From assembly GCF_000504305.1 (NCBI RefSeq), contig NZ_KI632512.1, forward strand, positions 3,474,404 through 3,538,403: 64,000 nt of DNA. Direction: 5' to 3'. The notes below the pieces were generated by a model. The model was not told the origin of the DNA. It saw only the letters and a list, made by a program, of their open reading frames with translations, and made no database searches. Source of the DNA: Nitratidesulfovibrio termitidis HI1 (lineage in GTDB: Bacteria > Desulfobacterota > Desulfovibrionia > Desulfovibrionales > Desulfovibrionaceae). Numbering within the stretch: position 1 is the first letter of the stretch; the number at the start of each line of letters is the position of its first letter. Both the position numbers and the translations under genes were made by a program. Positions 52,457 to 60,560 of this stretch are shown in pieces.

Positions 52457-54256
52457 CTATCTGCCGTCATCCAGACGCATGTCCGCCGGGGCCGTGGCCC
52501 GCACCGCGTGCCGGATGGTGGCGGTGGCGCGGGGGGCAACATCCAGGTTCCATACCAGGTGGTGGTTTTCCGTGGCGGGCCTGGGGTCGGATTCCACGCT
52601 GAGGTTGATGGCCGTGTCGCGCGGTTGCGGTTCCGCGTCTTCCACGCGCACGGACACCGGGGTGGCGCGCCGGTTGGCCACCTCGATGGTCCAGGCCCAG
52701 GTGCGGGTCTGCTGCTTGTTCACCAGCCCTTCGCGGCCGCTCTTGCGTTCGTCCAGGCGCATGGTGGCGGATACCATGGGGTCGCTGCCGAAAAAGATGT
52801 CGGCCTTGTCCTCCGCCAGGCTGAAGGTCGCACTGCCCACGCTGGCCCCGTCGGCCACGTACAGCGCCTCGCCCGCGGGGTAGTGGCGCGGTTCGGGCAG
52901 GGTGACGGCGGCGGTAAGGAAGGCGCGCGGGTCTGCCGCCGGGCGCACGGTGTGCCGGAAGGCAGCAGGCCATGTTTCGTTGCGCAGGGCCACGCGGGCG
53001 CTGCCGCCTGCGGGCAGGGTGCGCTGACCAAGGTCCCACACCTCGTAGGTGGCCTTTTCGTCCACAGGTGCGCCGGACGCGGCGTCGGCGCGCAGGGCCA
53101 CGGCCTCGGCGGCCATGGGGGCCGCCTTCATGGCCATGGGCATGGGCGTCACGCCCAGAACGGGCCGCAACTGCCAGTTGCGCAGGGGCGGCGGTTGCAG
53201 GGCCGTGCCCGGTTCCACCGTGGCCACGGACAGGCGCGCGCCATTCCAGTCCACGGAACTTCCCTGGCGGATTTCCGCCTCGAAGGTGAACCCCACGCTG
53301 TCCTTGTCCGGAAAGGCCTCCAGCCGGTAGGCGGGTCGCCAGCCCGCGTCGCGCAGGGTGTAGGCATACGACACGGCCAGGGGGCCGCGCGCCGGACTTG
53401 CCAGCAGCACCGTGGCCACCGGCGCCGTGCGCGCCGCGCCGCCCGCGTTGTTCAGTTCCTGCTCCAGCCTGTCGATGCGCGCGACCAGCGCGGCTTCCTT
53501 GTCGCGCAGGTCGGGCAGGGTGGCGTTCAGTTCCGCCAGACGACGGGCCATCTGGGCGTCCAGCCGTTCCAGGTCGGCTGTGGGGGCGTTGGTTACCGGG
53601 GGCTTGGACCACAGGGCCATGCGCGCCTCGGTGGCGGCGATGGACCCGGCCACGGACGCGGCCTCGCGCCGCAGTCCGGCCAGTTCGACCCGCAGGCGCG
53701 CCACGCGCGGGGACTCGGCCGCGTCGGCTTCACGAATGCTTATCGATGCCACTCCGTTGCCGGGGATGGTCACGGACAGGGTAGCCGGGTCCGCCCCGGC
53801 GGGCAGGGCCACCCGGAACGATTGTCCGCCCCCGGGCGCGGTCTCCACCGTCACCCGGTCTTCCACCGTGACCCGCGCGGAACGGGGGTAGAGCACCACG
53901 GATGCGGGCGCGGCGGGTAACGGATCGTCTGCCCGGCTGTCGGATACGGACGGCGGAGATGCCGCAGCCGACGGCTGGGCGGCCTGCACGGGGCATGCGG
54001 CCAGTACGAGCAGGAGCGCCAGCAGGGGCAGGGCGGGTGACAGCACGGACGACAGGACAGAAGATGCGGCGGACGCCAGGACGGACGGCAGGGGCTGCGC
54101 CTGGCCGAGCGGGTGCGCCCCGCGCGCGCCGTGCGCCCCGTGCGCCCCATGCGCCCCATGCATCAGATGTGCCCGGTGCGCAAAACATGCTGGACAAGGG
54201 GAACGCAGGGACAAGATCGGTCGGCGCAGGGCGCCTCCGGTACGGAAGGTGAACAT
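52457..54256 (-). CDS. DUF4139 / mucoidy-inhibitor-like exported protein
   Basis: A 599-residue protein. After an odd N-terminus with HGAHGAHGAHGARGAH repeats (about residues 33-48), a hydrophobic segment (about residues 72-90) ends in a lipobox-like LVLAACPVQ, so it is probably an exported lipoprotein. The body has an N-terminal beta domain with early SARVTVEDR, a coiled-coil (about residues 165-265) and a C-terminal DUF4139 beta domain (VSYAYTLRDAGWRPAYRLEA near residue 295 to the end). The architecture matches the MuiA/DUF4140-DUF4139 family of unknown biochemical function. The true start may lie after the His-rich repeats. Confidence 0.8.
   Translation of the reverse strand: MFTFRTGGALRRPILSLRSPCPACFAHRAHLMHGAHGAHGAHGARGAHPLGQAQPLPSVLASAASSVLSSVLSPALPLLALLLVLAACPVQAAQPSAAASPPSVSDSRADDPLPAAPASVVLYPRSARVTVEDRVTVETAPGGGQSFRVALPAGADPATLSVTIPGNGVASISIREADAAESPRVARLRVELAGLRREAASVAGSIAATEARMALWSKPPVTNAPTADLERLDAQMARRLAELNATLPDLRDKEAALVARIDRLEQELNNAGGAARTAPVATVLLASPARGPLAVSYAYTLRDAGWRPAYRLEAFPDKDSVGFTFEAEIRQGSSVDWNGARLSVATVEPGTALQPPPLRNWQLRPVLGVTPMPMAMKAAPMAAEAVALRADAASGAPVDEKATYEVWDLGQRTLPAGGSARVALRNETWPAAFRHTVRPAADPRAFLTAAVTLPEPRHYPAGEALYVADGASVGSATFSLAEDKADIFFGSDPMVSATMRLDERKSGREGLVNKQQTRTWAWTIEVANRRATPVSVRVEDAEPQPRDTAINLSVESDPRPATENHHLVWNLDVAPRATATIRHAVRATAPADMRLDDGR
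54121..54163 (-). repeat. 9-bp coding repeats (HGA) in the DUF4139 gene
   Basis: Units of the type ATGCGCCCC/GTGCGCCCC (plus strand) encode a His-Gly-Ala repeat near the N-terminus. Confidence 0.8.
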
Positions 54257-54547
54257 GTCGACCCTCTACCACGTTTCGTGCGGCGGTGCGAGTGGGCGGG
54301 ATGGCATGCGGCATCGGAACGTCGGACGGGCCGAGGTTGCCCCGCGTGGCAGGCCATCAGCCGGGTGGCGTGACGCATTGTCGGCAAGCGACCGGTCGCC
54401 TGTCGAAAGTACCCCCGTGGGCGTGCCGCAATGCGTCCGGATGCGGCAACTTGTCGATGGTTGCCAGGCTGTTGCCGGGCCGTGTCGGTCCGGCAACGGG
54501 CAGCCTGCGCTACATGCCCGACGTGAGCGTGCGGCAGGGGCGTGCGC

Positions 54548-54946
54548 CTACCCGGCGACGGGGTCCAGCAGGTCGGTGTCCCCGTGGCTGTAGGGCGGGG
54601 CGCAGCAACACAGCACCAGCAGCGGCACATCTCCCGTGTTGGCGATGCGGTGCGGCGTGCCGGGGGCAATGTGCACGGTGTCGCCCGGCCCTACGGCAAA
54701 GCTGGCATCGCCCAGGGTCATCAGCCCCTGCCCGGCGGTGACGTGGTATAACTCCTCACTGTGCGGGTGGCGGTGCAGCAGGGTGACGCAGCCGGGCGGC
54801 ACTTCCGCCTCGGCCAGCGACTGGTTGCGGTTGCCGTGCACGGCGGGGTGCATCAGTTCGCGGATGATGGAGCCGTCGCGGGTGACGTAGGGCACGGCTC
54901 CGGCGCGGGAGGTGACTGTGCCTGCCGGGGGCTTGGGGCCTTGCAT
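54548..54946 (-). CDS. Single-domain cupin protein
   Basis: A 132-residue cupin. Motif 1 is visible as LLHRHPHSEELYHVTAG (about residues 56-72), with two histidines and a glutamate as metal ligands, and motif 2 as PGDTVHIAPGTPHRIAN (about residues 87-103) with the further histidine. The fold stores a metal in a beta barrel; the role (isomerase, oxygenase or sensor) is unknown. The cysteine run LCCCAPP near residue 112 is uncommon. Lone gene on the minus strand, downstream of the penicillin-binding protein but separated by a hairpin. Confidence 0.85.
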   Translation of the reverse strand: MQGPKPPAGTVTSRAGAVPYVTRDGSIIRELMHPAVHGNRNQSLAEAEVPPGCVTLLHRHPHSEELYHVTAGQGLMTLGDASFAVGPGDTVHIAPGTPHRIANTGDVPLLVLCCCAPPYSHGDTDLLDPVAG

Positions 54947-55021
54947 GTGCTTCCTTCGGGCTGCACCCGGGGTTTGCGTTCATGGTGCGGGCAGGCCGCC
55001 TGTCCTCGCCTTCGAAACGAA

Positions 55022-55067
55022 GCGCCCCGGCCCACGGTCCTCGAAAGTCCTCATGGAGCCGGGGCGC
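55022..55067. terminator. Hairpin downstream of the penicillin-binding protein gene
   Basis: GCGCCCCGGC (55022-55031) and GCCGGGGCGC (55058-55067) are perfect complements with a 26-base loop that itself holds a small hairpin. No T-run. Confidence 0.55.
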
Positions 55068-55114
55068 ATGCATCCGGTCGTGTCCGTCATGTATGCCCGG
55101 ACAGGCATTTCACG

Positions 55115-57538
55115 CTAGTACAGCTGCTTCAACAGGTCTTCCGCACTCTTGGTGTCGTCGTCGCCACGGTGCACCGGGTCGCCCGCCGTGGAGGTGGGCT
55201 GGGTGCCCAGCTGGAACGGCAGCAGATAGCTGGTTTCGGAACCGGGCCCGGCGATCTGGCCGGTCTTGCCGTCCACGCGCACCATGACGATACCGGGCGG
55301 CATGGGGAAGTCGTCCGGCGGGTACGAGGGCTCCACCACCTTGCGATAGTCCACGAAGATGGGCAACGCGGCGCGGCTGCCGGTTTCGAACTTGCCCATG
55401 GGCGCCACCTGGTCGAAGCCCACGTACACAGCGGTGACCAGGTGCGGGGTGTAGCCGATGAACCAGGCGTCGCGCTCGTCGTTGGTGGTGCCGGTCTTGC
55501 CCGCCAGGGGCCTGCCCAGCACCTTGGCGCGGGTGGCCGTGCCGTCCTGCACCACTTCCTTCATCAGGGTGGCCATGATGAAGGCGTTTTGCGGGCTGAG
55601 CACCTCACGCACGTCGGGTTTGGACTCGAACAGGGTCTCGCCCCAGGCGTCGCTGATGGAATGGATGAACCGGCGCTTGGCCACGCGCCCTTCGGCGGCA
55701 AAGGCGGTATACGCCTCGGCCATGTTGATGGGCGAAACGGCCACCGCGCCCAGGCTGACGGAAAGCTCGTTGGGGAACGGCCCTTCCAGCCCCAGCGCCG
55801 TGGCCCGCTCGATGACGGCGGGAATGCCAATCTTCTGGGCCACGCGGATGGTGCACAGGTTGCGCGACTTGGCCAGCGCCGTGCGCAGCAGGGTGGGGCC
55901 GTAGAACACGCCCTCGAAGTTTTCCGGCCGCCAGATTTTATCGGTGTACTCGTTCAGGTACACGAAGGGCGCGTCCAGCACCACCGACCCGGCGGTAAAG
56001 CCGTGGTCCATGGCGGCGGAGTACACGATGGGCTTGAACGACGAACCGGGCTGGCGCCTGGCCTGGATGGCCCGGTTGAACTGGCTGTCGCTGAAACTGT
56101 AGCCGCCCACCAGGGCCAGCACGTCGCCGGTGTCCGGCTCTACGGACACCACGGCACCCTGCACGTCGGGGTACTGTTCCAGCGAAAGCTGGACCACCCC
56201 GGCCTGCGAGACCAGCGTGGGGTTGTAGCTGGCGGCCTTGCCGTCGGCCCCCAGGGCGGAAACCCACACCACGTCGCCCACTTCCAGCACCTTTTTGGCG
56301 TCCTTGACGGCGGGCACGTTTTCGGGGGCGTAGCGGATGTCCGGGGTACGGCACCAGGCCATGGTCTTCACGTCGATGAAGCCCCGGTAGCCGCCCAGGC
56401 GCACTTCCGCGCCCTGCGGCACCACCTTGGTCACCAGCGCCCGCGCCCATGCGCCGTCGGCCAGCGTGGGGGGGGTGAAGTTCTCGTGCTTCAGGAAGGC
56501 GTCGTATTCGGCGGGCTTCAGCCTTTGCAGCGGGCCGCGCCAGCCGTGGCGGTGCGATGCGTCGTCCAGCCCGGTGCGCAGGGCCTTTTCAGCCGCCGCC
56601 TGGTGCACCGGCTCCATGCTGGTGCGCACGTGCAGGCCCAGTTCGTAGATGGCGTCCTCGCCGTAGCGGTCCACCTTCAGGCCCAGGCGCTTGACGTTGG
56701 CCTCGCTGAAGAAGTCGATGAGCTGGCGGCGCACCTCTTCAAGGTACCACGCGCCCTCGCGCCAGCCGCTGTCGTCCATGGACCGGTACACCAGGGGCTG
56801 GGCCACGGCCTCGTCGTATTCGGCGCGGTTGATCCAGCCCAGCTCCAGCATGCGGTGCAGCACGTACATCTGGCGCTGTCTGGTGGCGTCCGGATCGCGG
56901 AAGGGGTTGTACTTCGAGGGGGCCTGGGGCAGACCGCCGATCACCGCCGCCTCGGCCAGCGACAGTTCGTTGACGTGCTTGCCGAAGTAGGTGCGCGCCG
57001 CGGCCTCCACCCCGTAGGCGCCGCCGCCGAGGTAGATCTGGTTCAGGTAGATGGTGAGGATTTCGTCCTTGCTCAGGTATTTTTCCAGCCTGTAGGCAAG
57101 GATGGCTTCCTTTATCTTGCGCTCGTAGCTTTTTTCCGAGGTCAGCAGCAGGCGCTTGACGATCTGCTGGGTGATGGTGCTGCCGCCCTGCTTGATGGAC
57201 CCCGCCTGCATGTTCTTGAGGAATGCGCGGAAGATGGCGACGGGGTCGATGCCCTCGTGCCGGTAGAAGCCGTCGTCCTCGGCCGCCAGAAAGGCCTGGG
57301 GCACGCGGGGCGACATCTTGTCCAGCGGGGCCAGGAAGCGCTTTTCACGGTAGAAATAGCCCATCACGCTGCCGTCGCGGGCATACACGGTGGTGACGAG
57401 GGGGGGACGGTAATCGGCGATGCGGGTGAAGCTGGGCAGGTCGTGCGAGGCCCAGATGACCAGCATGGCGGCAAGCCCGGCAGCGGCGGCAATGCCAAGC
57501 GCGCCGACGATGCCGAGGGTGAGCAGCAGTTTTTTCAT
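55115..57538 (-). CDS. Penicillin-binding protein 1A (bifunctional class A)
   Basis: An 807-residue cell-wall synthase. One N-terminal membrane helix (residues 5-28) is followed by the glycosyltransferase domain, with catalytic glutamate in AAEDDGFYRHEGID near residue 88 and the QGGSTITQQIVKRLLL motif. The transpeptidase domain has SxxK as GSSFKP near residue 500, SxN as SRN near residue 555 and KTG as AGKTGTT near residue 690. An inserted OB-like region lies between the two domains, as in other PBP1A proteins. It is the last gene of an operon with the YkgJ-like and glycosyltransferase genes (11-base gap). Confidence 0.94.
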   Translation of the reverse strand: MKKLLLTLGIVGALGIAAAAGLAAMLVIWASHDLPSFTRIADYRPPLVTTVYARDGSVMGYFYREKRFLAPLDKMSPRVPQAFLAAEDDGFYRHEGIDPVAIFRAFLKNMQAGSIKQGGSTITQQIVKRLLLTSEKSYERKIKEAILAYRLEKYLSKDEILTIYLNQIYLGGGAYGVEAAARTYFGKHVNELSLAEAAVIGGLPQAPSKYNPFRDPDATRQRQMYVLHRMLELGWINRAEYDEAVAQPLVYRSMDDSGWREGAWYLEEVRRQLIDFFSEANVKRLGLKVDRYGEDAIYELGLHVRTSMEPVHQAAAEKALRTGLDDASHRHGWRGPLQRLKPAEYDAFLKHENFTPPTLADGAWARALVTKVVPQGAEVRLGGYRGFIDVKTMAWCRTPDIRYAPENVPAVKDAKKVLEVGDVVWVSALGADGKAASYNPTLVSQAGVVQLSLEQYPDVQGAVVSVEPDTGDVLALVGGYSFSDSQFNRAIQARRQPGSSFKPIVYSAAMDHGFTAGSVVLDAPFVYLNEYTDKIWRPENFEGVFYGPTLLRTALAKSRNLCTIRVAQKIGIPAVIERATALGLEGPFPNELSVSLGAVAVSPINMAEAYTAFAAEGRVAKRRFIHSISDAWGETLFESKPDVREVLSPQNAFIMATLMKEVVQDGTATRAKVLGRPLAGKTGTTNDERDAWFIGYTPHLVTAVYVGFDQVAPMGKFETGSRAALPIFVDYRKVVEPSYPPDDFPMPPGIVMVRVDGKTGQIAGPGSETSYLLPFQLGTQPTSTAGDPVHRGDDDTKSAEDLLKQLY

Positions 57539-57549
57539 GGGGGTGCGCG

Positions 57550-58440
57550 TTACAACGTTTCCGGCCCGTCGTCCAGAGCGCCCGGTTTGCCGGGCCGGGG
57601 CGGCCTGCGGCGGCCACGCGGCGCGGTGCGGGGATCGGGAATGGGCTGGGGTTTTGGCAGGAGGACCGCACCGGTGGAAGCCGGGGCGGCGGCATCGTCA
57701 TTGGTGGGGGCGGACGGCGTCTCGAACGGCAGCCCGGCCTCGAAGGGGTCCAGCGGGGCCAGTCCCCAGGCCAAGCGCAGGCGCCCGAACAGGCGGCGAA
57801 CGTCCTTTTCCGCCAGGTGCACGGCGGCCAGCACGTTGGCGAGGGTGCGCCCTTCGCGCACGGCCACGCAGTGGTCCGGGGTGAACAGGGTGATGCGCTC
57901 GCCGCGCATCCACAGGGGGAATAGCCGACAGTACCAGGGCCGCACCTCGCGCGGAAGGCGGCAGCCCTCCACGCCCAGAAAGGCGCAGTCGCCCTGCCGG
58001 TCCACGGCCAGGCGCAGGTGTTCGCCATGCAGGGGAAACAGGGCCTCCACGGCGGCTTCCTCGCCGGGGAACAGGCGCTTCATGCCGTCCACGAAGGGCC
58101 GGGTGTTGCGCTCGGTGGCGAATCCGCCCACATGGTCGCACCATTCCACGATGCGCTCCCATTCCGAGCGGGACAGGGGGAAGCAGAATTCCTCCTCGCC
58201 GGGGGTGGTGGAGCAGCACGTGGGCCCTTGGGCCGCGCAACGGGCGCAGGCCGAAGGGTCGGGCGCGGGCGTGTCGCGTTTGGCATGGGGACGCACGCAG
58301 GGGACGCCCGTTTCGCCAGTCGCGCCCGTCACGCCAACCGGGCCAACCGGGGCAACCGGGCCAACCGGGCCAACCGGGCCAGCCACATCGGGCGTTTCCG
58401 GCGTCTTGGACGTGCGGGGAGTGCGGGGTACGCGTGCCAT
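57550..58440 (-). CDS. YkgJ-family cysteine-rich protein with collagen-like N-terminus
   Basis: A 296-residue protein. Residues 20-46 contain Gly-Pro-Val/Gly-x-x repeats resembling a short collagen-like stretch, encoded by 9-bp DNA repeats. The following part has clustered cysteines (CARC, TCC, FCFPL, and later CAFLG, GCRLP and YCRLFPL) in the layout of the YkgJ (CxxCxxCC) family of putative iron- or zinc-binding proteins. The C-terminal 70 residues are Pro/Ala/Arg-rich and probably disordered. The start falls one base after the stop of the upstream glycosyltransferase gene, so they are coupled. Function unknown. Confidence 0.75.
   Translation of the reverse strand: MARVPRTPRTSKTPETPDVAGPVGPVGPVAPVGPVGVTGATGETGVPCVRPHAKRDTPAPDPSACARCAAQGPTCCSTTPGEEEFCFPLSRSEWERIVEWCDHVGGFATERNTRPFVDGMKRLFPGEEAAVEALFPLHGEHLRLAVDRQGDCAFLGVEGCRLPREVRPWYCRLFPLWMRGERITLFTPDHCVAVREGRTLANVLAAVHLAEKDVRRLFGRLRLAWGLAPLDPFEAGLPFETPSAPTNDDAAAPASTGAVLLPKPQPIPDPRTAPRGRRRPPRPGKPGALDDGPETL
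58330..58382 (-). repeat. 9-bp coding repeats (GPV) in the YkgJ-like gene
   Basis: Five to six units of the CGGGCCAAC type on the plus strand encode the Gly-Pro-Val repeats. Confidence 0.8.
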
Positions 58441-58441
58441 G

Positions 58442-60214
58442 TCAGTAGGCTCCGGAGCCGGAACTGGGCCAGTTGCCGTTGAAGCCACGCAGCACCACCA
58501 CCCAGAACGGGCGGCCCGGCTTGCCCCGGTGGGTGGACTGGTAACGGGTGACCTGCACGGATTCGAACATGCCTTCGAGCTGGCGGGGCATGTCCGGTCC
58601 GTCGCGACGCACCAGCACCGCGTCCCAACCCACCTTGTCGGCGGGCGAGGGCCAGATGTCGTACTGGCTCATGCGACGGCCGAAGTCGGCGCAGTAGGTA
58701 ACCGGCTGGCCGGGGGCGTAGAACGCCAGCGAGGCGGTCATGTCGTAGGCGTCGGAAAAGAAGAACACCCGGTCCGGGTCGGGCAGTTGCCGGCGCACCT
58801 CGTCCAGGTGCTCGCCAAGGTCGGCCCAGCCCTTCAGACGGGTGGCGGGGTTGTATTCCGGCGGCAGGGGCAGCGCGTCCTGCGCGTGCACCAGCCCGAA
58901 GGTCAGCACGCCCAGTATCGCCCACACGGGCGCCAGCCTGCGCCACACCGTGGTGCGCGTACCCCCCGAGAACAGGGTGGCATCGCGACGACGGGCGGCC
59001 ACAAGGTCCGCAAGGGCGCACGCGGCCAGCATGATGCCCGCAACGTAGCTCATGGCGGGCCAGTTGGGGTAGATGCGGGTGTGCAGGCTCCACAGGGTCA
59101 TGCCGCCCCACAGGGGCCAGAATCCGGCGGCCAGCAGGATGTCGCGGCGCAGCCGGTCCGGATCGCCACAGGTGGCGGAAGGTGCGGCGGCACTTCCGCC
59201 TCCCTTGCCCACGGGCGTCTGGCCGGAGCAGGCGTTGCGCAGGGCGCGCCAGCCGCCCACCAGCATCAGGCCCAGCCACCACGGGGTGATGATGCCCGCC
59301 TGCGCGCCGAGGTGCTCCGGCAGGCGGTCCAGCCGCAGGAAGGTTTGCGCGGCCTTGCCCGCCACCCCGGCCAGGGTGGCCACGTGGCGGAAGCTGACCC
59401 AGTCGTTGGAAATGTTCCAGATAAGGATGGGCAGCATGCCCACGGCGGAACCCGCCAGCATGACCAGCAGCACCCGCGCGGCCACGCCGCGCGCCAGCAG
59501 GCCGTGGCGCGAAAGGCCCCACAGCCACAGCACCGCCACGCCCGCCATGGCCAGCATCATGTACTTGGCCAGCACGCCCAGCGCCATGCACGCGAACAGC
59601 AGCGCATAGGGCATGCGGCGGCGCGGCTCCTGCGATATCCAGTGCAGGCAGAACAGCGCGCCCGCCCAGCACACCAGCAGGGGGCTGTCAGTGGTCATCA
59701 GCACGCCGGATGCCATGAACAGCGGGGTGGTGTTGGCCACGAACAGGGTCAGCACGCCCAGCGCGGGCGCACGGAACAGCCGGGCCGTACCCGCGTACAG
59801 CAGGGTCTGGGCCAGGGCGGAATTGACCACCGCCCCCATGCGCACGCCGGTTTCCGTGTCGCCCAGCAGGGCCGTCCAGCCGTGGATGAGCCAGGCGATG
59901 AGCGGCCCCTTGGAATAGTAGGACAGCTGCAACCTGCGCGACCAGTCCCAGTACTGCGATTCGTCCTGCACCAGATCCAGCTGGCCGGAGACCACGAACC
60001 ACAGCCGCACCAGCGTGGTGACGGCGATGATCAGGCCCGCGCACAGGGCGGGGTTGCGTTCCCAGATGGGGGCCGTGGGCAGGGTGGAGGGCATGGCCGC
60101 CGCCTTGGCGCGCGGGGTGCGCGGGCCGTGACCACCATCGGCGGTTGTGCCGGTGATGCTGCCGGATGGTGTGACGGACGGGCGGAATTCGGGCCGGTGT
60201 ATGGATGCGGACAT
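58442..60214 (-). CDS. Family 39-like membrane glycosyltransferase (ArnT/PMT type)
   Basis: A 590-residue polytopic protein. The first extracytoplasmic loop after helix 1 carries the acidic catalytic-type motif LDLVQDESQYWDWS, and the SYYSKGPLIAWLI segment downstream is typical of the PMT_2/ArnT family, which transfers sugars from lipid carriers. About ten further helices occur before a soluble C-terminal domain (from about residue 450). The start is uncertain: 60214 gives a 40-residue basic leader, and the ATG at 60094 would begin just before the first helix. First gene of the operon with the YkgJ-like protein and PBP1A, which suggests a cell-envelope role. Confidence 0.85.
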   Translation of the reverse strand: MSASIHRPEFRPSVTPSGSITGTTADGGHGPRTPRAKAAAMPSTLPTAPIWERNPALCAGLIIAVTTLVRLWFVVSGQLDLVQDESQYWDWSRRLQLSYYSKGPLIAWLIHGWTALLGDTETGVRMGAVVNSALAQTLLYAGTARLFRAPALGVLTLFVANTTPLFMASGVLMTTDSPLLVCWAGALFCLHWISQEPRRRMPYALLFACMALGVLAKYMMLAMAGVAVLWLWGLSRHGLLARGVAARVLLVMLAGSAVGMLPILIWNISNDWVSFRHVATLAGVAGKAAQTFLRLDRLPEHLGAQAGIITPWWLGLMLVGGWRALRNACSGQTPVGKGGGSAAAPSATCGDPDRLRRDILLAAGFWPLWGGMTLWSLHTRIYPNWPAMSYVAGIMLAACALADLVAARRRDATLFSGGTRTTVWRRLAPVWAILGVLTFGLVHAQDALPLPPEYNPATRLKGWADLGEHLDEVRRQLPDPDRVFFFSDAYDMTASLAFYAPGQPVTYCADFGRRMSQYDIWPSPADKVGWDAVLVRRDGPDMPRQLEGMFESVQVTRYQSTHRGKPGRPFWVVVLRGFNGNWPSSGSGAY

Positions 60215-60560
60215 GCGCGCGAAAATGACCTGTGGGGATAATGATGATGGAAGGCGGCAGGCGCGGGCGGTGCCGCGTGCCGGGGAGCGTGGCCGGTGCA
60301 CGTCGGTCGGGTGCAAACCGGTCAGGTGCGAGCCGTGCTGGCGTGAACCGTTGCGGCATGCATCGCTCCGGATCGGTGCCGCTGGGAATGTAGCCTCTCG
60401 CAGTGGGGGTGTCCAGAAGGGCGGGATGCGGCGGTGCCAGCCGACTCCGGGGAGGGGCGGGGATGAAGCGCCGTCTGCGGCGCCGGGCATGCGGACGGGC
60501 GGGACAGGTTCGTGCGGCGGCGGGCCGTGTGTTGCGGCGGTCCGCCGTCGCAAGGGGAAG
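60215..60560. other. Intergenic region upstream of the glycosyltransferase gene
   Basis: 346 bases with GGTCAGGTGC-type imperfect repeats near 60300-60340. No gene, promoter or terminator was identified with confidence. Confidence 0.5.

Noticed and set aside
54761-60241. A plus-strand open frame of 1826 codons
   Set aside because: It lies antisense to the cupin, PBP1A, YkgJ-like and glycosyltransferase genes; such long shadow frames arise from high GC third positions, and the product has no recognisable domain.
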